Below are positions 1-11,699 of a stretch of 64,000 nt of DNA, piece after piece. Position numbers and translations under genes: made by a program. Within the stretch, counting starts at the first letter, position 1. Every line of letters starts with the position of its first letter. Below the pieces are notes generated by a model. The model was not told the origin of the DNA and searched no databases. It saw nothing but the letters and a program-made list of their open reading frames with translations. The DNA is from Amyelois transitella (lineage: Eukaryota > Arthropoda > Insecta > Lepidoptera > Pyralidae). Location: NCBI RefSeq assembly GCF_032362555.1, contig NC_083516.1, positions 1,513,001 through 1,577,000 on the forward strand. Reading direction: 5' to 3'.

Positions 1-293
1 ACATTGTGGCCAAAGAATCAAATACTTAGATACCACAAGAAAAACAATACATAAGAGATAAAAATAATAATAATTTTAGGATTCCGTAGCGAAATGGCAG
101 AAGCGAGATTTTTCAAGTTACGTCGTGTCTGAGGTGAGGACGCAACCGGGATTAACGCGGGTAATTGTACTGACTGTTTTTTATATTTATTTTTTCAATG
201 TAACTAACAGCAAATACATTAAACTACATTACAAGGTTCTTATACAATATGTGTAAAGCCAATAAAAGGTTTTTTTTTTAATTTATTTAGTGC

Positions 294-545
294 AGTGTGG
301 TTCCCGGCACGAATATAAAAAAAAAGAATATATTACTCCTTCTCTTTCCCATGGATGTCGTAAAAGACGACTAAGTGATAGGCTTACAAACTTTGGATTC
401 CTCTTTTAGGCGATGGCTAGCTGGCAAACTGTCACTATTTGAATCTCAATTCTATCATCAAGCCAAAAGCTGAACGTTGACGAACAAAAAGTTGACTCTG
501 TCCTGCCCCGCAAGGGATATAAACGTGAATATATGTATGTATATT
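294..545 (+). mobile_element. retroposon family A copy
   Basis: Near full length: GTGTGGTTCCCGGCACGAAT to ATATGTATGTAT; moderately diverged. Confidence 0.9.
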
Positions 546-599
546 ATTTACTTAAGTTATACATAACAGGTTTCTTTTTACCTCTTAGTTTTACCTTTC

Positions 600-672
600 T
601 GCTAGGATTGTTTGTATCTGGGATTCGAACCTGCGACCTGCGGATCAATAGGCCACTGCACTAAGGCGGCAT
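600..672 (-). repeat. tRNA-like SINE head, other family
   Basis: CTGGGATTCGAACCTGCGAC and GGCCACTGCACTAAGGCGGC: B- and A-box-like sequence without a foldable full tRNA. Regarded as a SINE head. Confidence 0.5.
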
Positions 673-799
673 AAAATTGGCGTTGGCAAAACAGTCACGG
701 CAATGCATCAATCATATCTCTTCCATTTATTTATTTTATTCCATAATGACTTCAAGATGTCGTGTAGAAATAATTATTACTTGCTTGTTTATTTTATTA

Positions 800-880
800 C
801 TAGCGACCAGCACCGGCTTCGCACGGCATTTACTGATATAAACCTCCCTCAGAAAATAATCTTTCTAACATTCACAGTCC
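800..880 (+). mobile_element. dispersed repeat family D fragment
   Basis: CTAGCGACCAGCACCGGCTT and CGCACGG, then ATAAACCTCCCTC as in the 26.7-kb copy. Confidence 0.7.
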
Positions 881-1059
881 ACAACTTTTCGTGATTAATA
901 CGTACATACAGACAGAAACAAGGGGAACTTTACACATAATGTAGTGATAGTAGTGTTATTAAAAATTTGTCATGATCAACGGATAATTAATAAAATAAAC
1001 AGGCCTAAATATAAAAAAAATCTAACACTTATATACTACACTTATTGACGTCATCGCTC

Positions 1060-1235
1060 GAAAACTCGTTACTCATGACCAGAGGGCTGGTTTTTATCTC
1101 GCTCAAAAGATAAGCATTGCCATTCAGAATGGAAATGCTGCCAGCCATCTGGGCACTTTACCTCAAAACTCTGATCTGCCAAAACTTGCATTTTTGTAAA
1201 TAAGTGTTAGTTTTATATTTAGGCCTATTCGTAGA
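1060..1235. repeat. copy 1 of a dispersed repeat pair
   Basis: GGCTGGTTTTTATCTCGCTC and AAATAAGTGTTAGTTTTAT recur at 4960-5045. It includes a 27-bp near-palindrome around 1112-1138. Confidence 0.6.
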
Positions 1236-2149
1236 TGTATCTTTTAGATTTTATTTAATTTTATTTGGATTTATTTAGGTTTTATTAAGGTAACTAGCAC
1301 TAAATAATTATAATGTTAGCTGTATTTAAATTTTTAATAAAAAGATAACAAAAGATTATAATACTCGTAATAATGTCTACGGCACCTATTATATAAAATA
1401 AAAGCTGAATCTAGAATGAGGTTGGACTTCATTTTATGATCGTTCTAAATATGCAAGTAGATGATTTTATAGATAGGCTATCAAATATAGAATAAAATGT
1501 TTTTTGAACTTATCTCAAACTGGAACGTGCGTCATGACATATACTTACCTATCCAACGTCATAACAAACACTAAACTGTATTTTTTTATTTTAAAATCCA
1601 CTTAAAAATTACAAGAACTTTTTAAACGTAAATACCTAAAAATTAACGCATATTTTAGAAGTTGAAGTTAAATGGAAATTTTAATAAAATTACCTATTGT
1701 GTCGGTGGGAATTACCTCTATCAGAAATGCTTTAATTTATGTAGAAAGAATTGTCACTTGTTATTACTTACTCTATGTGGCTAATCTAAGCGAAATTCTA
1801 AATGGTTATTGTTCATCCACATTACCTTAAAAAAAATATTTAAGTACTGATCATTTCTGTCTCCTAAAATACCTAGACGCCTTTGGCGAGTAAAAAATAC
1901 CTAAATTCAAATCGTCCAAAGGTATATAATCCACCAATAAAAAGGTTTAATAACCCTGACAAATGTAAGCAACAGATTGTAACGAAAAAAAAAACAGATT
2001 AACCACCAATAATAACTTAATCATTGATTATTGTTCTGAAATATTTGTGAATGAGTTATTTATGAATATAGAGATAATATGATATTGAATATAAGTGCCG
2101 CTATTTTGTGTTACAGAGATAGGAAAACAAGCATTTATCTAAGTACATA
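1236..2149. other. AT-rich stretch without recognised features
   Basis: No ORF, repeat match or structured sequence that I can support. Confidence 0.6.
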
Positions 2150-2425
2150 TATCTATGGATATAATGCAATGTCGGTTCGAGAGCGTTGGGGGTCGAATCG
2201 GTAAGGTGGTTAAAATGCGTGATTGCACATCACAGACACAGGTTCGCCATGTACCAATGACTATTTTTAAAGTTATGGTTTCAACACCAACCGATGTTTT
2301 TACGGTGAGGGAAATCATCGTGAGGAAATTCAAGCAACTGGATGTGTAACCACGATCGATCAATTATGGGTCAGGTTCACCTGCAAAGGTTGCATAAATC
2401 AGATAGAAGTTGCTTTGCGTTAATT
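2150..2425 (+). mobile_element. tRNA-like SINE family F copy
   Basis: GGTTAAAATGCGTGATTGCA, GCCATGTACCAATGACTAT, TTTTACGGTGAGGGAAA, GGTTCACCTGCAAAGGTTGC. Confidence 0.75.
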
Positions 2426-2870
2426 CCTTTGTATCCCAATTCCATCATTAAGCCATTCACCTGGTTTTCGTCTTTACGAGACTGTTTGCTCTGTCTTCTC
2501 CGTAAGGAACAAAGACGTGATTATGTTTGTAATATGGTCAGTTAATACAGACTTCTTCGTGAATCAGATGTCGTAAAAGACGAGTAAAGGACCAGAAGGT
2601 TAAAATTTACAGTGAGTCATTAGGTTATAATGGGCGCTGGTCCAAACGCCAAGTGCATGCTGTTGTGGGTTTTGTCAGATTCAGGTCAGTGCAACAGGTG
2701 TCTCCCATATGTACGCAAAACGTGCCAAAATACATCTTACATGAAAGGGAAATAGAAATTTGACGAGTAAATGAAAAAAGAATGACCTTATCCCGTATTA
2801 GTGGTAGTTAGTAACATCACGTCTCTATATGTCGTGTGGTTCTTTTGAGTAGGACCACTCTACATCTAGG

Positions 2871-3013
2871 CCACGTTCACCTGTATTGTTAAAGGATGGA
2901 ATTGAGATTCAAATAGTGACAGGTGACTAGCTCATTGTCTACAAAAAGAATCCCAAGTTTATTATCCTATTCCTTAGTAACGTTTTACGACATCCATGGG
3001 AAAGGGATGGAAT
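2871..3013 (-). mobile_element. retroposon family A, partial
   Basis: Core GACATCCATGGGAAA and GAGATTCAAATAGTGACAGG are present; both ends are missing. A short forward fragment lies at about 2828-2870. Confidence 0.8.
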
Positions 3014-3589
3014 GATTATTTTATTAAGTACAGATTTATTGGCAGAAAATGATGTCTTTTCAGGTAATGAAGTAGGTAGGCTGGTACATTAGGTGCCAGA
3101 AATTCCACACTCTCCCGAGTGAAGACCCTCTTCGAAAACAAAAAAAAAGTTATATAGTTTATGGTTTTTTTTATGGGCAATAAAGATAATTTGTGTTGTA
3201 TATAGTGAAGTGTCCGAAGCCAATCCCTGGTGTTTACCAGCAATTTATCTTCATCAGGACACAATTGCCGTCACAGCATTGATTCTCAATTAGCCAACTT
3301 ATTCAAACATACTGTAGAATATACCTAATAATAAACGAAGTTAAGTAGCCATTGTTTTGACTACGTTAATACCTACATCGTATTCATATTTTTCCATTGA
3401 TAATCTTTATAAATTATAAGTAAACCTGGAAAATGTTTGTCAAAACCTTGGTTTAAAAAAGATAACTGTAAATACTCTATACTTAATTGTAAATAAATGA
3501 TCACATTACGAAGTGATTGAGACATTTTTTTTTTGTAATATCAGGCGCCAAAGCATCGGGCAAAAGCTTATTTTTGAAAAAACATTAGT

Positions 3590-3850
3590 TTTAATACTTA
3601 CTGATGCTCTTACGGTGAGGGAAAATAACGTAAAGACATCTGCAGATTCAGGCAACTGAAAGTGTAACCTGATCGATCCAATACGGGTTAGGTTTACCTG
3701 CAAAGGTTGCGGAGGTCAGATGGGAGTCGCGTCGTGTAAAACCTGACTCACTCAATCCAGGATCCATGGTCAAAAGCATACCCCGGGCTCCTCTCCAAAT
3801 TGATGAGGATGCAACCGGGACTACAGTCAGAAAGAAGAAGACGGTATTTC
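3590..3850 (+). mobile_element. SINE family F, 3' part
   Basis: ACTGATGCTCTTACGGTGAG, GGTTTACCTGCAAAGGTTGC, GAGTCGCGTCGTGTAAAACC, GAGGATGCAACCGGGACTAC. Confidence 0.75.
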
Positions 3851-4139
3851 TCAAAAGTAAAACGCCAATTTTTTTAAATTCATATGTTCTATCATCATTA
3901 GTAGAAGGTAGGTCAGATTATAGTTTTACACACCGAAAAATAGGATATTTTTTTCACACTTCCCTATGAATTAGTTGCTTTATAAGCGGCGATTCTCTAT
4001 ATCTCTCGATTCTCGATATCTGTTCCCAGGGTGACTGGGTACAGACGGGATTCTCGCTGAGCAGCTCCTTTCTTCAGGGAGAGATTATTACTACAGGAAG
4101 AAAATGCTGCAGTGCAGTTTGTTACCGCTTCTTCTGCAC

Positions 4140-4265
4140 TGACGTCTTGGAAGCGGCAGTAAACTTAGTTTCTAAGTAATTTATTTGACGTCAACCAATG
4201 TTGTGAAACTAAAAGTTTTGACAATTATTAAGCGATATGAAGTACTATAATAATGAATAAAAAAA
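4140..4265. mobile_element. dispersed repeat family E-related copy
   Basis: Second subtype: GAAGCGGCAGTAAACTTAGT, TTATTTGACGTCAACCAATG, TTGTGAAACTAAAAG. Confidence 0.75.
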
Positions 4266-4591
4266 ATATTTTTTGGATAAGATGCACCCGGGGCAAACGC
4301 TGGGAGGAACATATTGATGTTCGATTTTATGATTTTATTTTTAGAAAAATATCTTAATAAAAACATATATAGCGAATCACGACTTTGAGGATGGTGTTAG
4401 TTTGTTTAATATTTGACACATTGCTAAGTCGTGACCGTCTGTTTAGCCGCCCACTTGTGGGACAACATTGCATGGGTATTATTAGTTTGCTATAATAAAT
4501 GAGTAAGTATACTGGTAAGTACCTATATATCGCACCATCAGATGTGTCAGAACGAGAAACTCTAGAAATTTTGGTAAATAAGTAAGTCTTT

Positions 4592-4722
4592 GTAAGCGGC
4601 AGTGAACTTTGTTTTAAGTAAGTAATTTATTCGACGTCAACTAACGTTGTGAAACCAAATGATATGACAATTAAGTCGTCATGTTTGAAATGACGCACAT
4701 TAAAAAAAAAAGATTGAGTTTG
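4592..4722. mobile_element. dispersed repeat family E-related copy
   Basis: AAGCGGCAGTGAACTTTG, TTCGACGTCAACTAACGTTG. Confidence 0.7.
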
Positions 4723-4937
4723 AATTAAAATTAAAATTTTAAGTTAAAATAATCCCTGTGGAGGGCACACATAAGATATTCTGATAAGAGTCGTAAAAAG
4801 CCCTATTGAAAAGAATGCTCCAAAATGTATTAACACTTATTTTGGAGCATCTGAAAAGCGATTTCCCTTTTTTATTTTGACAACAGATTATGATAGTATG
4901 TATGTAGGTACCAACTAATTAGGTTTCTTGTGATCAG

Positions 4938-5048
4938 TCCTGTCTTTACTCCTTTATTCTTGGCTGGTCTTTATTCCGCTCAAAAGACAAAAGACATCGA
5001 TCTGCTGGGACCGGCATTATTATAAATAAGTGTTAGTTTTATGGTTAT
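4938..5048. repeat. copy 2 of a dispersed repeat pair
   Basis: GGCTGGTCTTTATTCCGCTC and AAATAAGTGTTAGTTTTAT shared with 1060-1235; unidentified family. Confidence 0.6.
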
Positions 5049-5423
5049 AAAGTATTTATTTGTTTATTTTTATGTGGATTCCGTACTTCTCCGTTAGTTG
5101 GCTTACAGACTTCAACTCCAGAAAATATTTCCTTAGATTTAGGTAATCAAAGAATTAATTTCCTTTCCGTGTTGTTTGTTCTCAAGTGAACTTTGTTATC
5201 CAAATCACTTATATTATTATTCTTCGTCCAAGCGTCTTCCGTGTTACATCCACAGCGCCCAGTTGCAGAGCCCGGGGTCTCCTACTCCTATCCTACCCCT
5301 TAACAATTTGACGACGCTACTAGTTTTTACACAGTGACTGCCATCTGATCTCCGTAATCCAAAGGAAAATCATAACTAACACTAAAATACTAAATACGGC
5401 GCCGCACGCATAATTGACGCACA

Positions 5424-6755
5424 ATGCCCACAGTGCGATCTCCTCATTCGGACGATATTACGCGAAGTAAAGATAATAATAATATGTTACGGGACCAAGG
5501 ATGTGAATCACGATGTCAGCAATGTAATGTTGTTGTCAACGAGATATTAGCATTTGTTAATAGTAAGGTCGAAACCTTACCGGAGCCGGGAATCATACAA
5601 GTATGCCTCGGTACGTACTCGAACGAAGAAATTGAAAATGCGAGATCTATAGCATTTAAATTAATGGCTCCCAATAAAAAAATCTTAAGGAGAAAGGAGG
5701 GTGCGGAACAAAAAAGCATACAAGAAATTATAAAACTTATAAAAGAATATGAACCTAACTGTGTACCGCGTTTCGTAGCGGAGAATCTTAATAAACTACC
5801 GGCAGTATCTTTTGACCATATTGACGTATCCAATTTTCTTAAGGAAATAGCTGTTCTTAAGCATGACGTGGCCGCATTGAAAGAGAGGTCGATCGAAGTC
5901 AAGAATTCTGATATTTTGGCAACGGACCGAGATGCAACGAAAAAAGAAATTGAAGACGTTAAAAGAATGATAGCTGAATTACAAAAAGCTCAGAATGTAT
6001 ACTCAAGTCGACAGGAAGATCTATTTCTTATGTCTTATCGTGATGATAAGAATAAAAGAAATAATGCGACAATAATGACTCAAACAAAAATTAATGATGG
6101 GAACGAAGGTTCCATGGAGACTTACAATATACAAAGCACATATTCGCCGGGCGTTCTGTCGACTTTCGACGGGAAAAAAAACATAAGACCTAATAAAAAA
6201 TATCAGAACACGTCTCAGTATACGGCGCCCTCCCCACCTCCCCAAGTGGTCACATTAGGGCTTCAAAGATCTGAACCGTTGTGCAACATGTCAACAAAAA
6301 CCCAGAACGCTTCTAAAGAGACAACGCATATTCCTTCCTATAGGGATATAGCAAAAATTAGCAATGATTGGAACGAGAAAGATGACGATGGTTTTACGAA
6401 AGTAGTTAAGAAACGGCCTGATACGTATAAATATAGGAATATTCGAGGTACTTCACAAATAACTACTAAATTACAAGCAGCGGAGTCAAATGCCTGTATA
6501 TACTTATCTAGATTAAAGAAACATATAACAGAGAATGACATTAGAGATTATATCAAAGAGATGAAACAGGAATGTTCCCTAATAGAAATATTACAGCAGA
6601 CACAAGAAACAAATTTTAATTCCTTTAAAATAACTATTTCCACATCGAAACTGAAGACATTTTTGACTAAAGATTTTTGGCCAGAGGGTTTGGTATTCAG
6701 AAGATATCGTCAACAGCGTCCAATAAGAAGTGATACCGTGGCAACTAAAAAATAA
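5424..6755 (+). CDS. LINE ORF1 protein (443 aa)
   Basis: ORF1 nucleic-acid-binding protein of the LINE. The start MPTVRSPHSDD follows a GC-rich 5' leader. A Cys-containing patch (CESRCQQCN) lies near residue 27. A likely coiled coil spans residues about 135-200 (FLKEIAVLKHDVAALKER; KEIEDVKRMIAELQKAQ), followed by a low-complexity polar linker. The C-terminal segment from about 355 (ACIYLSRLKKHITENDI to WPEGLVFRRYR) looks like the RRM-type domain of CR1/Jockey ORF1s. The stop is 3 bp before the ORF2 ATG, suggesting reinitiation or coupled translation. The frame is fully open. Confidence 0.8.
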   Translation: MPTVRSPHSDDITRSKDNNNMLRDQGCESRCQQCNVVVNEILAFVNSKVETLPEPGIIQVCLGTYSNEEIENARSIAFKLMAPNKKILRRKEGAEQKSIQEIIKLIKEYEPNCVPRFVAENLNKLPAVSFDHIDVSNFLKEIAVLKHDVAALKERSIEVKNSDILATDRDATKKEIEDVKRMIAELQKAQNVYSSRQEDLFLMSYRDDKNKRNNATIMTQTKINDGNEGSMETYNIQSTYSPGVLSTFDGKKNIRPNKKYQNTSQYTAPSPPPQVVTLGLQRSEPLCNMSTKTQNASKETTHIPSYRDIAKISNDWNEKDDDGFTKVVKKRPDTYKYRNIRGTSQITTKLQAAESNACIYLSRLKKHITENDIRDYIKEMKQECSLIEILQQTQETNFNSFKITISTSKLKTFLTKDFWPEGLVFRRYRQQRPIRSDTVATKK

Positions 6756-6758
6756 AAT

Positions 6759-9569
6759 ATGGATGTACAAAATACAGATAAGTTAAGGATAATTTCATAC
6801 AACTGTAAATCAGTTAAACGCTCGGTGCAACATGTAAGGGATTTATGTACAAATTCCCATATTTTGGCACTTCAGGAATTATGGCTTTTGCCACATGATT
6901 TGGACTTTATGAATAATATTGACAAGGATTTTAGTTCTTATGCTAAATCTGCGGTAGACACAAGTACCGGTGTGCTCGTGGGGAGACCCTACGGTGGGGT
7001 AGCTATAATGTGGAGGTCAAGTGTATTTACAAAGGCGGAGGTTGTACGGTGTAATAGTGATAGATTAGTTGCTGTGCGCTTTTTGCAAGGTGAGAGGAAC
7101 CTATTAGTCTTTAGTGTATACATGCCTACAAACTGTGACGATAATCTTCCGGAGTTTATAGAATGCCTAGCGGAGATAACTGCAATTATAGAAAATATGG
7201 ATATCGAGTGCGTGCTAATATTGGGGGACTTTAACGCACACCCAGGGAAGTTGTTTGGAAGGGAGTTGGCTGCGTATTGCGGTGAGCAATCTTTAGTTTG
7301 TTTAGACCAAGAACGACTCGTCCCTAGTACTTATACATTTGTATGCGATGCGTCCGGGTCGTGTCGATGGCTCGACCACTGCATTGTGACTGCGGCCGCG
7401 GCTGGCATGGTGTCCGATGTGAGTGTTATGTATGACTCATACTGGTCGGACCACTTTCCTCTAGTCATAGATTGTAATTCCAGTCGAATAAATTGTAAAC
7501 AAACACTTTGTAATACGACACACGCCAATTTTAAATATGTATGGGGTAGAAGGGACACTGAACAAATAGACAAGTATACATCGTTTTGTGATATCAAATT
7601 AAATGAACTAATTATTAAATACAATATTAAATATACAGAAAATTTTACTAATGAACATTTAAATCGAGTTTTGGGAAAAGAGTACCTAGATAATTTATAC
7701 AATGAATTAATTAATATATTACGAATGGCGGCGGCACATAGTTTTCACGTAACTAAAAAGAAAAGACAACTAATAGGGTGGAATTTTCATGTCAGGAATG
7801 CACATGAGAAGGCCAGGCAATATTTTTTGACTTGGGTGGCGTATGGTAGGCCATGCGCGGGATATTATTACGAAAACATGGTAGTCGCGCGAAGGGAGTT
7901 TAAAGCTGCCCTTAAGTATGTTCAAAATAACCAAGAAAAGATTAGGATGGATGTGCTGGCTCGATATAGGGCTAATTGCAATTTTGTTGAATTTTGGAAA
8001 GAAACAAAAAAATTTAATAATAAAAGTAGTATACCAGTAAATATAGAGGGTGAGAAAAATCAGAAAAACATTGCCGACATGTTTCGAAACAGTTTTAATA
8101 AACATTCCAATAAAATTAAAAATAATATTAATTTGGAAAACCAAAATATGAACTGCAGTCGGGGCACGGCGACTGGCCGTGTGTCAGTGTCTCCAAAACA
8201 AATAATTGATATTTTGAAGAACATGAAGCGGGGAAAGTCGCCGGGTCACGACTGCCTGAGTATTGAACACCTGCTATATGCGGGCCAGCATGTCGGTGGG
8301 ATCTTGGCATGGTTTTTTACACTCTGTGTGAGACAGTGCTACTTACCATCAGATTTGATACATACAATCGTAGTTCCAATTCCAAAGAATAAAACTGGAG
8401 ATACTGCGAGCATGGCCAACTATAGGCCAATATCGCTGGCTACAATAGTGGCTAAGGTGCTTGACCGAATTGTACAAAGTCATTTCAGTGGTATTGAATA
8501 TGATGACGGACAGTTTGGGTTCCGTCCGCACGTCTCCACTGATATGGCAATATTTGCTTTGAAACAAGTTGTCAGATATTATACGCAGAACAAAACCACA
8601 GTTTATGCCTGCTTTCTCGACTTAAGTAGTGCTTTTGATACTTTGAACCACGACCTCTTGTGGCAAAAGCTTCGAAACAAACATGTTCCGTCTGAGATGG
8701 TTGGTCTGCTGGAATATTGGTACTCTAAGCAGGCCAATAGTGTCAGATGGGGCTCTGAAATGTCTGACAGCTATAATCTTCTTTGTGGTGTGCGGCAGGG
8801 CGGCCTAACCTCGCCCGATTTGTTTAACGCCTACGTGAATGACCTTCTCGTGGAGCTGAGCAGCACTCCTGTGGGGTTCAGGCTTGGTGACAGATACGTA
8901 AATAACCTGAGTTATGCTGACGATATGGTGCTGATCAGCCCCACGATAAGGGGCTTACAGAAGCTTATAGCGATATGCGAAAAATATTCCGTTGATCATA
9001 ATCTGATTTACAACGCTAATAAGACAGAAATGGTGGTATTCAGGTCGGGCAAGGGTCCGGAAAATATTCCGGAGGTCCGTCTAAATGGAAACCAAATTAA
9101 AATAGTGGAAAAGTTCAGGTACCTTGGTCACATTTTGACTACAAATTTAAAAGATGACGCGGACATTGAACGACAACGGAGGGCCTTGTGCATAGTAGGC
9201 AATATGATCGCGAGAAAATTTTTTAAGTCCGCGCCTGACGTGAAAATAACATTGTTCAGATCTTTTTGTCAGACTTTTTATACGTGTCAACTCTGGACAG
9301 ACTATACTCTGAAAGCTATTGATGGTATAAGGGTAGTATATAATAATATTTTTCGACATTTGATGGGCCTGAAGCGCTACTGTAGCGCTTCAGAAATGTT
9401 TACTAAAGTTCGAGTCGATTCTTTCAGCGCCATACAAAGAAAGAGAATTGCATCTTTTATGTCTAGGGTTTACGCGTGTAAGAACACTATTATTATAGGT
9501 CTGGCGGAAAGACTGATTGGAACCACAACATATAAGTGTTGGGTAAGGCTGACGCATGGAAAGCAATAG
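6759..9569 (+). CDS. LINE ORF2: endonuclease plus reverse transcriptase (936 aa)
   Basis: Replication enzyme of the LINE. The N-terminal APE-type endonuclease (residues 1-about 235) shows SYNCKS, LALQELW, LILGDFNAHPG and SDHFPLVID. The reverse transcriptase domain (about 480-760) shows GKSPGHDCLSIEHLL, NYRPISLA, FGFRPHVSTD, FLDLSSAFDTLNHDLLW, GVRQGGLTSPDLFNAYVND and the catalytic YADD (around 718-721). The C-terminal part is Cys/Arg-rich. No RNase H is seen. There are no stops or frameshifts, so the copy may be competent. Clade assignment between CR1, Daphne/Crack and Jockey needs a tree. Confidence 0.92.
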   Translation: MDVQNTDKLRIISYNCKSVKRSVQHVRDLCTNSHILALQELWLLPHDLDFMNNIDKDFSSYAKSAVDTSTGVLVGRPYGGVAIMWRSSVFTKAEVVRCNSDRLVAVRFLQGERNLLVFSVYMPTNCDDNLPEFIECLAEITAIIENMDIECVLILGDFNAHPGKLFGRELAAYCGEQSLVCLDQERLVPSTYTFVCDASGSCRWLDHCIVTAAAAGMVSDVSVMYDSYWSDHFPLVIDCNSSRINCKQTLCNTTHANFKYVWGRRDTEQIDKYTSFCDIKLNELIIKYNIKYTENFTNEHLNRVLGKEYLDNLYNELINILRMAAAHSFHVTKKKRQLIGWNFHVRNAHEKARQYFLTWVAYGRPCAGYYYENMVVARREFKAALKYVQNNQEKIRMDVLARYRANCNFVEFWKETKKFNNKSSIPVNIEGEKNQKNIADMFRNSFNKHSNKIKNNINLENQNMNCSRGTATGRVSVSPKQIIDILKNMKRGKSPGHDCLSIEHLLYAGQHVGGILAWFFTLCVRQCYLPSDLIHTIVVPIPKNKTGDTASMANYRPISLATIVAKVLDRIVQSHFSGIEYDDGQFGFRPHVSTDMAIFALKQVVRYYTQNKTTVYACFLDLSSAFDTLNHDLLWQKLRNKHVPSEMVGLLEYWYSKQANSVRWGSEMSDSYNLLCGVRQGGLTSPDLFNAYVNDLLVELSSTPVGFRLGDRYVNNLSYADDMVLISPTIRGLQKLIAICEKYSVDHNLIYNANKTEMVVFRSGKGPENIPEVRLNGNQIKIVEKFRYLGHILTTNLKDDADIERQRRALCIVGNMIARKFFKSAPDVKITLFRSFCQTFYTCQLWTDYTLKAIDGIRVVYNNIFRHLMGLKRYCSASEMFTKVRVDSFSAIQRKRIASFMSRVYACKNTIIIGLAERLIGTTTYKCWVRLTHGKQ

Positions 9570-9905
9570 TTTTATTTTATTTTATTTTTAATTTATGATT
9601 ATTGTGATGTACAATTTTATTATCATTTTATATAGATATACAATCTTATTTTATTTTAAACATTTTTGTAACTATGGATCTCTGTGTCTGCAATAAAGAT
9701 ATATTATTATTTATTATTATTATAAAATAAGAATAGTGCACCGGGTATATGATGCCATTATCCATTAATCCTATTAAAGGACTGAAATTATTTTCTTACT
9801 AGACGTACCAAATTGAATTTGTCCAATCATAACGACAAATATTGGATGGCGAAGTTCGATGTTTGCTGCGTTGGTGAATCTATCTATAAATACGTTCTAC
9901 ATAGG

Positions 9906-10010
9906 AGTACATATATCACGCCTCTTTCCCGGATGGGTAGGCAGAGACCACATCCTTCCACTTGCCACGATCCCTGCATACTTCTTTCGCTTAAATACGT
10001 TCTTAGGTAC
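9906..10010 (-). mobile_element. LINE 3'-tail fragment (family B)
   Basis: Matches the last about 100 bp of the LINE at 61.8-63.7 kb: TCACGCCTCTTTCCCGG, GTAGGCAGAGAC, CACTTGCCACGATC. Confidence 0.85.
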
Positions 10011-11422
10011 TTCTCCTAAAATCCCTATAACGATAATGGAATTTTCCCACTATGTTCTGCTAATATTCTGCTATCATTACCGCACGACGCCGTTGTTGTC
10101 GCGCTTTTTTTTTTGTTTCGTTTTTTTTATGACGTGAAACGGTTTAAGATTTATTTATTTCTCAAAAAATATGTTTACAATTCACTTTTTTATTTATTAT
10201 TATTGAGAATTTTTTTTTTTCGATTCGGAAATTTACATTTATGTACGAGTCGCTGTTGTGGACTTTTAACAATAAAAAATAAAACGGCTTTTTTTAATGT
10301 AACTAAAATAAATAGCTAAAAACTACGTCGCGCATGTCATGCTAAGGGGATGGTCATCATTATACGTTCCAACTTGAGTAGGTAATATCATGACATAATA
10401 TCTATACACCCATAACCAAATTATTGTTTATTACAAATTTTATCAAGCCTTAAAGGATTTACAGTACAATTGCAACATTCTTTACCAGTCGATCTTAAGA
10501 AAATAGCAGTAAAATACGTGCTTTGCAAGACGACGACAAATAATTCCTTCATTCCTATAGTTTCTATGCTGTTCCATTTCATGATGAACTTTACCCATAT
10601 TGGATTATGGTAAATGCGCCTAATACCTTAGTCGCCTTTTATGATATCCATTGGACAGATATGGAGGAATCCTATACCTACAAATGAGACTCTATTTTTA
10701 CCGCTATTAGATATGACTCGTAGTAACGTACCTACTTACTACGGGTAGGTAGTCGTAATAATTAATAATAATTTAGTTAGTAAAACACTATAATTATAAT
10801 GAGTGCTTTGATTACAATCTAAAATTTTGTTACGCTTAAGTGTTATGTAGTCGTAAAGTCAGCAAACAGTAACGTTTAATGTGTTTTATTCATTCATACC
10901 CGCCATTTTATGTGAAACCCGTAGTCAAAGGGCTATAAAGCGGTAATATAACAACTTTTATAGCTTCATTATGCGAGTACTATTGTGTAGCCATGCCCTT
11001 ACTTACAGGGCAGTGAAACGTGAAGCTATTGTTAAACGAACACCTGCTTTCATGCAAATGTTACAACTAACAAACTGTTATTATATATTTGGCTAAATTT
11101 TTAGTTATTTTGTGATTAAATTGTTAAGTATTGGATTATTATATTTTAGATTTCGTTTTATTTGCAAAATAGTATGCCATCTTTCATTGAATAGAAAAAC
11201 TAAAATAATGAATCACAAAGTAAGCAATTATTCAGAGCGCCATCTTTTGACACAAAGTTGAAATTATTCATACATAGACAACTTTGTCGTTGTCAAAATA
11301 TTTTTTTTGAGAGACAGATAAAAAATACTTGCTTATTGTAACGATGGCGGCGTTTCCTGTCTCATTCAATATTAGAACAACAGAAAGAGACAACGATAAT
11401 ATAACCTTTAAAACAAATAACA
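10011..11422. other. AT-rich stretch without genes
   Basis: Apart from a small imperfect hairpin (TTTGACACAAAGTTG near 11245 against CAACTTTG..GTTGTCAAA near 11279) nothing is recognised. Confidence 0.55.
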
Positions 11423-11502
11423 TTAAAACAAAAGTTTTCTTGACCACGACATCTGGCTAAAAAACTGATTTATCAGCATACAAAGTAATTTCACATACAT
11501 AC

Positions 11503-11605
11503 CTTTAATAAATTGAAGTTGTTTTTCTCCTGAACATTTGACATTTTGTCTATGATCACATCTATTATTTTTTTGCGCCTGCGCTCTTGATGGTCTACGC
11601 GACAT
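11503..11605 (-). CDS. possible first coding exon of an unknown divergent gene
   Basis: On the - strand an ATG (11605-11603) opens a short basic stretch starting MSRRPSRAQAQKNNR and ending QLQFIK, then a strong donor (AAAG followed by GTATGT). A second in-frame ATG lies 12 nt upstream. It lies about 300 bp head-to-head with the CNOT3 start, where a divergent partner is plausible. I see no matching second exon down to 9.7 kb and do not recognise the peptide. It may instead be a chance ORF. Confidence 0.3.
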
Positions 11606-11699
11606 ACCTAAAATCATTTTGTGGAAAATTTGAAGTTTGTTGTTATTTGTGACAACATATAATTAATAATTATTTATGAAAGCGTTGTGCTAATTACCA

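Larger units (their letters stand above)
5240..9727 (+). mobile_element. CR1/Jockey-like non-LTR retrotransposon, apparently full length
   Basis: Two long open frames (5424-6755 and 6759-9569) are followed by a 150-bp 3' UTR and a TTA-type short-repeat tail (about 9703-9727) instead of poly(A). This is the end type of CR1/L2-like clades. The 5' edge near 5240 is a guess: GC-rich sequence begins there after AT-rich flank. I could not establish target duplications because both flanks are TTA-rich. It lies upstream of CNOT3 in the same orientation. Confidence 0.8.

Noticed and set aside
1..200. Possible gene end at the left edge
   Set aside because: Only a small piece similar to the end of SINE family F (GACGCAACCGGGATT near 140); no coding signal.
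11344..11460. Short frame starting MAAFPVSFNIRTTERD
   Set aside because: 38 codons only, no homologue recognised and no splice donor in frame; kept as noncoding.
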